Below, one piece after another: positions 6,870-12,477 of a DNA stretch of 16,656 nucleotides. Below the pieces are notes generated by a model. It was given only the letters and a program-made list of their open reading frames with translations. It was not told the origin of the DNA and did no database searches. The DNA lies in assembly GCA_021806845.1 (NCBI GenBank), contig JAKAPV010000034.1, forward strand, positions 1 through 16,656. Direction: 5' to 3'. Source of the stretch: Bacillota bacterium. Its GTDB lineage: Bacteria > Bacillota > Sulfobacillia > JAJZYS01 > JAJYTV01. The translations under genes were made by a program, and so were the position numbers. The stretch's first letter is position 1. The number at the start of each line of letters is the position of its first letter.

Positions 6870-7346
6870 TCAGATGAAGAGGTTGACGTTCGCCTCGTCG
6901 GCTTCCCCGAGGAAGGTCGCGACGCCGGCGAACTCGAGCCCCTCGATCAGTTCGTCCTCCTGGAAGCCGAGCACGTCCATCGACATGCTGCAGGCGATCA
7001 GCTTGATGCCCTGGTCCCTGGCGGACTGGATGAGTTCCTCCAGGGAGGTGACTCCCTGCTGGCGCATGACCTTGCGCATCATGTTTGCGCCAAGCCCGCC
7101 AAAGTTCATCTTCGAGAGTCCGAGCTGACCCGGCCCGTGCGGCATCATGCCGCCGAACATGCCCTGCAGGAAGCGCTTTTGATGATGCGGTGCCGCCGTC
7201 TTGCGCAGCACGTTGAGGCCCCAGAACGTGAAGAACATCGTAACTTCATCGCCCATGGCCGCCGCCCCGTTGGCGATGATGAAGGCGGCCAGCGCCTTGT
7301 CTAGATCACCGCTGAACAGGATGATGGTCTTCTTCGTCGTCTCCAT
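6870..7346 (-). CDS. DsrE2-type (DsrE/DsrF/DrsH-like) sulfur-transfer protein
   Basis: This 158-residue protein belongs to the DsrE/DsrF/DrsH-like family, thought to carry or relay sulfane sulfur on a cysteine. It starts METTKKTIILFSGDLDKALA and continues AFIIANGAAAMGDEVTMFFTFWGL, typical of the DsrE2 subgroup. The likely persulfide-carrying residue is the single cysteine C119 in KLIACSMSMDVLGF. A Met/Gly-rich stretch (60-95) lies between the two halves. I chose the ATG at 7346, although the frame is open further upstream, because the family homology begins there; the ribosome binding site is only G-rich and 9 bases away. It follows tusA, as in many sulfur-oxidation clusters where TusA, DsrE and Hdr proteins form a relay. 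Confidence 0.85.
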   Translation of the reverse strand: METTKKTIILFSGDLDKALAAFIIANGAAAMGDEVTMFFTFWGLNVLRKTAAPHHQKRFLQGMFGGMMPHGPGQLGLSKMNFGGLGANMMRKVMRQQGVTSLEELIQSARDQGIKLIACSMSMDVLGFQEDELIEGLEFAGVATFLGEADEANVNLFI

Positions 7347-7502
7347 TCGGCAGTGCCCCCACACCTCGGGCCGCAAAGGCCCGACGAAGCTAATGTCCCG
7401 GATCCCGCTGCTTGGCGGCCCAGGCAGTGCTGCCGCGCGTGGCCCCGCCACCGCCGCAGCGGATGCAGTCGCAGGCTGGTTGTGAAGAAGGGCACATGCG
7501 CT

Positions 7503-7520
7503 GGCGAGCGAAGGCTCGCC
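7503..7520 (-). promoter_or_regulatory. Hairpin just after tusA, possible attenuator
   Basis: A 7-bp stem (GGCGAGC / GCTCGCC) with a 4-base loop lies 15 bases downstream of the tusA stop on the minus strand. The following bases are only moderately T-rich (cccttctt about 15 bases later). It could lower expression of the downstream genes relative to tusA, or protect the tusA message end. It is too weak to call a full terminator. Confidence 0.35.
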
Positions 7521-7535
7521 GCCGGCGGCCCTGCC

Positions 7536-7790
7536 CTACTTGACGCGCCGCACGAACAGTTTGAAGTACCCCAGCTCCTCCATGACCCCCAGGTATTCGT
7601 GACCCGTCTTCTTCGCCCAAGCAGGCAGGTCTTTCTTCGTGCCTCCGTCCGTTGCCAGCACCGCCATGATCTGTCCCGGCTTGACGTCCACAATGCCCTT
7701 CTTCGCCGCCAGGATCGGCCCTGGGCAGCCCGTCCCCCGCGCATCGACCACCTTGTCGGCCTGGATGCCCTCTAGCTCCGTTGTCGTCAT
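7536..7790 (-). CDS. tusA: TusA family sulfurtransferase (sulfur carrier protein)
   Basis: This 84-residue protein has the TusA signature VDARGTGCPGPILAAKK, with the sulfur-carrying cysteine at position 22 in the CPGP motif. The length and the beta-alpha-beta-alpha-beta-like pattern to the end (GYFKLFVRRVK) are normal for the family. The frame is open much further upstream, but the ATG at 7790 is chosen because GAGGAGG lies 7 bases before it and homology starts there. As the first gene of the cluster with a dsrE2-like gene next, it probably serves as the sulfur donor or acceptor for the Hdr/Qmo-like complex rather than for tRNA thiolation. Confidence 0.92.
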   Translation of the reverse strand: MTTTELEGIQADKVVDARGTGCPGPILAAKKGIVDVKPGQIMAVLATDGGTKKDLPAWAKKTGHEYLGVMEELGYFKLFVRRVK

Positions 7791-7829
7791 ATCGACGCCT
7801 CCTCGCGCAGGCATGCTGGTTCCATGGTC

Positions 7830-7858
7830 AGTGTAGGAAGCCACGCCTGCGGCGCCCA
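7830..7858 (-). promoter_or_regulatory. Possible promoter of the tusA-hdr-qmoC operon
   Basis: On the minus strand a -10-like TACACT (7835-7830) lies 17 bases after a weak -35-like TGGGCG (7858-7853), giving a short leader before tusA. The same TACACT hexamer is used in the better coaA promoter. The match is modest and other sites in the region cannot be excluded. Confidence 0.35.
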
Positions 7859-7924
7859 CGTCCGCCCGGTATACGCGCGGTCTCCCAAACGCCGCGGATT
7901 TGTGCCCCCCGTTGTAGCGCGCCA

Positions 7925-8008
7925 AAGCCAAGCGGCACCCCCACCCGGCCCGGCCCCGCGAGACGGCTGCGCCGTCACGGCCGGATCTCGGGGTGCACCG
8001 CTTGGCTT
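7925..8008. repeat. Long inverted repeat with nested hairpins between coaA and tusA
   Basis: AAGCCAAGCGGCACCCC (7925-7941) is the reverse complement of GGGGTGcaCCGCTTGGCTT (7990-8008) apart from a 2-base insertion. Between the arms there are further inverted repeats, including GACGGC-TGC-GCCGTC (7963-7977) and a CCCCGcGAGA / TCTCGGGG pair. The whole 84-base element can fold as a branched stem-loop on either strand. No gene overlaps it. It may be a leader RNA structure, a transcription barrier after coaA, or a small palindromic mobile repeat. Confidence 0.55.
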
Positions 8009-8070
8009 GCATCTCACTGCGACGTGGCATATGGCGGCGTGCAGGCTGATCTATCACGGGACCGGCAGGC

Positions 8071-8115
8071 AAAAAGGGAACTGAGGCTGCGCCGTCAGAT
8101 GCGGCGCAGCCTCAG
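8071..8115 (-). terminator. Intrinsic terminator of coaA
   Basis: A perfect 14-bp stem (CTGAGGCTGCGCCG / CGGCGCAGCCTCAG, 8081-8115) with a 7-base loop is followed on the minus strand by TTCCCTTTTT (8080-8071). The hairpin's 5' arm codes for the last residues of CoaA and the stop codon lies in the loop, so the terminator begins inside the gene. Confidence 0.88.
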
Positions 8116-9039
8116 CTGCTGAACGCGGTGGTTTTCGCCCTTGCGCAGTACCAGTTGGGCGCGGTCGCGGGTCGGCAGGATGTTCTCCCGCAGGTTGAGG
8201 CTGTTCACGTCCCGCCAGATCCCCTCCGCCACCGCCGCCGCGTCCTGATCGGAGAGAGCCGCGTAGCGGTGGAAGTAGGAGCGGCTGTCCTGGAACGCGG
8301 TGTCTCGCAGGGTAAGGAAGCGGTCTACATACCATCGTCGGATGGTCGTCTCGTCGGCGTCGACGTAGATGCTGAAGTCGAGGAAGTCCGAGACGAGAAC
8401 GCGCTGCGCCGCCCGCGTGTTTGGCCCCTGCAGGATGTTGAGCCCCTCGACGATCAGGATGTCGGGACGGTCGACGATCTGCCACTCGCCCGGCACGATG
8501 TCATAGGTAAGGTGCGAATAGACCGGGGCGCGCAATTCCGGCCTGCCGGACTTCACATCGGAGACGAAGCGGACAAACGCCCGCAGGTCATAGCTCTCCG
8601 GGAACCCTTTGCGGTTCAGGGTGCCGCGCCGTTCGAGCTGCGCGTTCGGCAGGAGAAAGCCGTCCGTCGTCACGAGCGCGACGCGCGGGTGGTCGGCCCA
8701 GTGCCCCAGGAGCGACTGCAGCACGCGGGCCGTGGTGCTCTTCCCGACAGCGACGCTGCCCGCGATGCCGAGCACGAACGGGACCTTGTTCGCACCGTCC
8801 CCGAGGAACGTGCCCCGCGCGCGGTGCAACTGCTGAACTGCTCCGACGTACAGGTTGAGGAGGCGCGAGAGCGGGAGGTAGATGTCCGCCACCTCGTCGA
8901 GCGCCAACCGCTCATTGAGCCCCTGCAGCTGCTCCCAGTCGCCTTCAGACAACGTGAGCGGAGTAGAGGCGCGCAGCTTGCACCACTCTTCGCGCGAAAA
9001 CGTAAGAAACGGCGTGACGGCCTCTCTGCGGTCCTGCAA
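8095..9039 (-). CDS. coaA: Pantothenate kinase, type I
   Basis: This enzyme phosphorylates pantothenate with ATP, the first and controlling step of coenzyme A synthesis in the cytoplasm. The 314-residue length is normal for bacterial CoaA. The P-loop GIAGSVAVGKST is at 91-102, TTDGFLLPN at 124-132, and further family blocks are RKGFPESYD (143-151), YSHLTYDIV (174-182), DILIVEGLNILQ (193-204) and the acidic FSIYVDAD (222-229). The TTG start at 9039 has GAGGT 6 bases upstream and suits the family N-terminus (FLTFSREEW). It has its own extended -10 promoter (9082-9090) and terminator (8071-8115), so it is a single transcription unit not functionally tied to the sulfur genes on its left. Confidence 0.97.
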   Translation of the reverse strand: MQDRREAVTPFLTFSREEWCKLRASTPLTLSEGDWEQLQGLNERLALDEVADIYLPLSRLLNLYVGAVQQLHRARGTFLGDGANKVPFVLGIAGSVAVGKSTTARVLQSLLGHWADHPRVALVTTDGFLLPNAQLERRGTLNRKGFPESYDLRAFVRFVSDVKSGRPELRAPVYSHLTYDIVPGEWQIVDRPDILIVEGLNILQGPNTRAAQRVLVSDFLDFSIYVDADETTIRRWYVDRFLTLRDTAFQDSRSYFHRYAALSDQDAAAVAEGIWRDVNSLNLRENILPTRDRAQLVLRKGENHRVQQLRLRRI

Positions 9040-9081
9040 TGCGGTACCTCGCTTATCAGTACGCTGGTTCTCTGCCCAAGC

Positions 9082-9090
9082 AGTGTACCA
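9082..9090 (-). promoter_or_regulatory. Extended -10 promoter of coaA
   Basis: The minus strand reads TGGTACACT (9090-9082), an extended -10 element without a good -35. It would start transcription near 9075, about 36 bases before the TTG start. Confidence 0.55.
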
Positions 9091-9158
9091 CGCCCCACGC
9101 CTCCATAGGGACGCTACTGCGCGGCGGGATGCTCATTCGACAGGTCTGCGCCGCGGCT

Positions 9159-9905
9159 TCAGCGGGCGAACTGTTGCCAGAGCGGCTCTTGCGCCTGCCC
9201 GGCGTCGTGGCCGAAGAACACCTTGGCACCGGCGCTGCGGGCGACCTCCTTGAGGCGCTCGACACTGCGCATCCCGACGACCGGGTCGAGCATGGCCCCG
9301 GGCAGATCCTCCGTCCAGTTGCGCTGCGTGTACGCCGCGTCGATCGTGAGCAAGAGCGGCCCGCTCCCGTCCGGCTCGAGCAGCAGCGAGAGATGGCCTG
9401 GCGTATGGCCGGGGGAGTGCAGGAGCGTCACGCCCGGCATCGGGCGGTCGCCGTCCCGCACCGGCCGGAAATCGAGCGAGAGGTCGATCCAGACCGGCAG
9501 CTCCGCCTCCGCGCGATACGCTGCCACCTCGTCCGGATGCACCAGCACGGGGCGGCCGCGGAAGTTCCGGTTGCCGCCAGCGTGGTCGAAGTGCCAGTGG
9601 GTGCTGATCAGGCCGTCGAGGTCGGCGACCGCGAGGCCCTGGTGCGCAAGCACTTCCTCCACCGCATCCTCCGCCTGCATCTGCGGCAGGATGTGGTCAC
9701 CGCCCTCCTCGCCCGCGAAGTACCGTTCGTTGCCGATGCACTCGGGCGGCATCCCGCTATCGACGAGAAAGATCGCGTCGTCTCCGCGCAAGAGATACAT
9801 CCAGATCGGGACCCGCACCATCGTGCCTTCCGGCGTTCCCGTCACGAGTTCAGACTGGTCGATGAGACAGGACCCCGCACGCAGCATCCGCACCTCGCGC
9901 AGCAT
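9159..9905 (-). CDS. Metallo-beta-lactamase-fold hydrolase, N-acyl homoserine lactonase-like
   Basis: This 248-residue protein has the two-metal MBL site: HWHFDH (H103, H105, D107, H108), a third-metal-ligand segment SPGHTPGH (H167, H171), the bridging aspartate in TIDAAYT (D189) and a final histidine in FFGHD (H233). The order, the length and the extended N-terminal part (MYLLRGDDAIFLVDSGM) resemble the AHL-lactonase (AiiA-like) family, which opens lactone rings. The natural substrate here is unknown, and quorum quenching is only one option, since many relatives act on other lactones or esters. The start is uncertain: ATG at 9905 has a weak AGAGAG, while Met7 (9887) has GAGGTG only 4 bases upstream. 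There is no signal peptide. It is flanked by the prsA terminator and the coaA promoter. Confidence 0.85.
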   Translation of the reverse strand: MLREVRMLRAGSCLIDQSELVTGTPEGTMVRVPIWMYLLRGDDAIFLVDSGMPPECIGNERYFAGEEGGDHILPQMQAEDAVEEVLAHQGLAVADLDGLISTHWHFDHAGGNRNFRGRPVLVHPDEVAAYRAEAELPVWIDLSLDFRPVRDGDRPMPGVTLLHSPGHTPGHLSLLLEPDGSGPLLLTIDAAYTQRNWTEDLPGAMLDPVVGMRSVERLKEVARSAGAKVFFGHDAGQAQEPLWQQFAR

Positions 9906-9978
9906 GCATCGTCATCTCTCTTTCACGCTGCGGAAGATATTTGCCGCCTGCAGTGCAGCACCTGCACCCGCGAATGCA

Positions 9979-10014
9979 AACGCCGTCCGTCCGGGCGACC
10001 GGGCGGGCGGCGTT
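9979..10014 (-). terminator. Intrinsic terminator of prsA
   Basis: On the minus strand a 16-position stem with two C-A mismatches (AACGCCGcCCGcCCGG against CCGGaCGGaCGGCGTT) is capped by a 4-base loop and followed by TTTGCATT. It lies 12 bases beyond the prsA stop. The 13 bases at its foot (9973-9985) are identical to those of the terminator near 116-128. Confidence 0.75.
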
Positions 10015-10025
10015 CTCTCCAAATG

Positions 10026-10997
10026 TCAGGAGGCTGGCACCTTCGCGGGGACGCTCAGGGTGACCTTCGTCTTGCTGCGCAGCTTCGTGATATACGCCTG
10101 CTGCGCCGTCGTCTGGTTCTGCTGCTGGAGGTAGGACTGGATCTGGGCGCTCACGGCGCTCAGCGGCTGCGTCGACGCCGCTTTGATGCCGAGCAGCTTG
10201 ATGATGTGGTAGCCGAACTTCGAGTGCACGATGCCGCTCAGCTGCCCGACCTTCGTCAGCTGCTTCGCGGCGTTCGCGAACGGCGTGACGTAAGTGCTGA
10301 GGGGGGCGTACCCGAGGTCGCCGCCGTTCTTGGCCGAGCCCGGATCCGTCGAGTACTGCTTGGCGAGCGCCGCGAACGAGGCGCCCTTCTGCAGCTGCGC
10401 GAGAATGCTCTCCGCCTGCGCCTTGGTCTTCACCAGGATGTGCGCGAGGTCGTACTGCGCCGGCGTCCGGAACTGCGCGAGGTTCGCCGCGTAGAACTGC
10501 TGGATTTCCGCACTCGTCACAGGCGCTGCCTTTACGGTCTTCTGCAGGTAGTTCTGCAGAAGCGTCGCCGTGACGGCGAAGCTCTGCAGCGCGGCCGTGC
10601 TCGACTTGTCCTGCTTGATCGTGGCCTGGAGTTTCGCCTGGCTGCCGTAGGTCGACGCGAGGTAGGACATGATCTGCGATTTCGCGGTCGCCTGCTGGGC
10701 GGACGTGAGGGTGAACTTCGCCTGCTCCGCCGCGTGCTGCACGATGTACTCGTCGACGAGCTCCTGCGTTTCATTGACCCAGGTGGTGCGGCTCTTGACT
10801 TGCGCCGCGGACGACGGGCTCAGCACCTTGATCAAGTTCACGCGCGCCGTGACATCCGCCTGCGTGATCTTGTGCGAACCCACTGTCGCCCAAACCGTCT
10901 GCGCGCTGCTGCCGCTCGGGGTAGTGCCCGTGCCGCAGCCGGCTGCCAGCACGAGGACGCCGGTCCCGACGGCCGCCAATATCGAGGAACGCTTCAA
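10026..10997 (-). CDS. prsA: PrsA-like extracellular peptidyl-prolyl isomerase lipoprotein (parvulin type)
   Basis: This 323-residue foldase assists folding of secreted proteins at the outer face of the membrane. A lipoprotein signal is clear: MKRSSILAAVGTGVLVLAAGC, with lipobox LAAGC and lipid-bearing C21. I chose the TTG at 10997 because AAGGAG (11011-11006) lies 8 bases upstream and the signal peptide begins there; the frame extends 20 residues further but would bury the signal. A SurA-like helical N-terminal region (about 30-160) is followed by a parvulin domain (about 180-271) with AHILVKTKAQAESIL, a GGDLGY loop and FGYHIIKLLG. The C-terminal tail is Gln/Ala-rich. It is divergent from the MFS gene and has its own terminator. 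Confidence 0.93.
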   Translation of the reverse strand: MKRSSILAAVGTGVLVLAAGCGTGTTPSGSSAQTVWATVGSHKITQADVTARVNLIKVLSPSSAAQVKSRTTWVNETQELVDEYIVQHAAEQAKFTLTSAQQATAKSQIMSYLASTYGSQAKLQATIKQDKSSTAALQSFAVTATLLQNYLQKTVKAAPVTSAEIQQFYAANLAQFRTPAQYDLAHILVKTKAQAESILAQLQKGASFAALAKQYSTDPGSAKNGGDLGYAPLSTYVTPFANAAKQLTKVGQLSGIVHSKFGYHIIKLLGIKAASTQPLSAVSAQIQSYLQQQNQTTAQQAYITKLRSKTKVTLSVPAKVPAS

Positions 10998-11055
10998 CCT
11001 CTCAGCTCCTTCGCGGCAAGGGACCGGCACCTGCCCGTCCCGCTGCACTGCGTCC

Positions 11056-11085
11056 ATCTTAGCGGAAATTGCTTAGCAATGCCTA
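11056..11085 (-). promoter_or_regulatory. Probable prsA promoter with embedded palindrome
   Basis: On the minus strand TAGGCA (11085-11080, 4/6 of the -35 consensus) is followed after 18 bases by TAAGAT (11061-11056). The perfect inverted repeat ATTGCT-T-AGCAAT (11068-11080) fills the spacer, the usual place for a repressor operator. No cognate regulator is in the window. Confidence 0.45.
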
Positions 11086-11187
11086 AGTGCCGATCGCCAA
11101 AACCGACAGCAGGCAGCCAGTACATTGCTTGCCCAGGGCGGCTGGCCCTGATTCCCTTCGCCCGTGCGGGGTCGCGGGTGCCGGCTG

Positions 11188-11196
11188 TGGTAGAGT
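11188..11196 (+). promoter_or_regulatory. Extended -10 promoter of the MFS gene, near-leaderless
   Basis: TGGTAGAGT (11188-11196) ends 9 bases before the ATG at 11206, so transcription would start within a few bases of the start codon. No ribosome binding site is seen, in line with a leaderless or nearly leaderless message. There is no clear -35. Confidence 0.4.
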
Positions 11197-11205
11197 CAAA
11201 GCGTT

Positions 11206-12471
11206 ATGTCGCAAAGCACATCGGAGCCGCTCGGCAAGGATCGCGACTTCCGCATCTACATCGGCGGCCGCACCGTCACGGAGCTCGGCTCGCGCATCAC
11301 GCGGGAGGGCCTTCCGATCGTCGCCGTGCTTGCGGCGGGCGCTACGGCGCAAGACCTCGGCTACATGGCGGCACTCGGCTACGTCGTGGCGCTGCTCGTC
11401 GCTCCCGCGGCCGGCGTCCTCTCCGACCGCGGCAGGCGCAGGCCCCTCCTGATCGCGGCCGACATCGCGCGGGCGGGGCTCTTGCTCAGCATCACGCTGG
11501 CGGCCGCGCTCCACCGCCTCAGCTTCTCAGAGATGCTGCTCGTCTTCGGCCTCGTGACCGGCGTCTCCGTCCTCTTCGAAGTCGCCGATCAGGCCTTCTT
11601 GCCCGACTTTGCCGGTCGCAGCCGCCTGGAGGCGGCCAACGCCGCCGTGTCGACCGCCTCGGCCATCGGCGAGACCGGCGGTCCCGCCCTGATGGGCACT
11701 CTCATCCAGACGCTTGGCGGGCCGCTCGCGATCGGGGTCGACGCCGTCACATACCTCGTGTCCGCCCTCTCGCTCGGCCTCATACGCCGAAAGGAGCCCC
11801 CGGCCGCGCGCGCGGAGGCGGCAGGCTCCATGCGCCAGGCGCTGCAGGGCGCGCAGGCGCTCCTTCGCCACCCGCTCCTCCGCCTGCTCGCCATCGCCGT
11901 CGGCATGCAGAGCCTCGGCGGCGGCTTCTACGACTCCCTCTACGAGTTCTACGCGCTGCGAGAGCTGCACCAGAGCCCGTTTGCGATCGGCCTCCTGATC
12001 ACCGCGGGCGGCCTCGGGGCACTCGTCGCCGCCCCGCTCGCACCACGCATCGCACGGCGCCTGGGGACAGGGCCAGCGCTCGCCGCGGGCGCGGCGCTCT
12101 ACGGGCTCGTGACGCTGCTCGTGCCCTTCGCGCCGCCAGTGCCGCTGCTCGGCTTCCTCTTCCTGCTCGGAGCCCAGCTCTTCGGCGACGCGAGCTACAC
12201 CGTCTTCGCGTTCGGCGAAGCCGTGCTGCGCCAGTCGGCGACGCCCGGTCCCTGGCTCGGCCGGATCACCGGGTCCGTGCGCTTCCTCGGCAACCTCGTG
12301 GGCGCGCTGGGAGCACTCGCGGCCGCCCTGCTGGCGGGCAGCTTCGGCGTGCGCGCGGCCCTCTTCCTCGCGAGCGCCCTGATGCTCGCCGCAGTGCCGT
12401 TCCTGCTCGCGGCTCCCGTTTTGCGCCAGCGGCGCCCTCCCGCGCCGGACCCGGCACATTTCGCAGGATAG
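11206..12471 (+). CDS. MFS transporter (probable drug/small-molecule exporter)
   Basis: This 421-residue integral membrane protein fits the 12-helix major facilitator layout. Motif A between helices 2 and 3 is visible as GVLSDRGRRRPLL (70-82). The N-terminal half (LGYMAALGYVVALLVAPAAG) and the charged central loop (around IRRKEPPAARAEAAGSMRQAL) are typical of the MefA/EntS-like group, often proton-driven exporters of macrolides, siderophores or similar compounds; the substrate cannot be told. It is the only plus-strand gene in the window. Its ATG has no ribosome binding site, and an extended -10 lies immediately upstream. Its stop is 6 bases from the stop of the convergent ECF transporter gene, with no terminator visible between them. 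Confidence 0.88.
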   Translation: MSQSTSEPLGKDRDFRIYIGGRTVTELGSRITREGLPIVAVLAAGATAQDLGYMAALGYVVALLVAPAAGVLSDRGRRRPLLIAADIARAGLLLSITLAAALHRLSFSEMLLVFGLVTGVSVLFEVADQAFLPDFAGRSRLEAANAAVSTASAIGETGGPALMGTLIQTLGGPLAIGVDAVTYLVSALSLGLIRRKEPPAARAEAAGSMRQALQGAQALLRHPLLRLLAIAVGMQSLGGGFYDSLYEFYALRELHQSPFAIGLLITAGGLGALVAAPLAPRIARRLGTGPALAAGAALYGLVTLLVPFAPPVPLLGFLFLLGAQLFGDASYTVFAFGEAVLRQSATPGPWLGRITGSVRFLGNLVGALGALAAALLAGSFGVRAALFLASALMLAAVPFLLAAPVLRQRRPPAPDPAHFAG

Positions 12472-12477
12472 ATGCCC

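Noticed and set aside
7390..7620. A small minus-strand frame with CDCIRCGG in the tusA-dsrE2 gap, considered as a mini metal-binding protein.
   Set aside because: It overlaps the end of tusA out of frame, has no ribosome binding site, and the rest is low-complexity.
116..9985. Identical 13-base word AATGCAAACGCCG at 116-128 and 9973-9985, considered as a mobile repeat.
   Set aside because: Both copies are the foot and T-rich tail of intrinsic terminators, and the similarity ends there, so shared terminator composition explains it.
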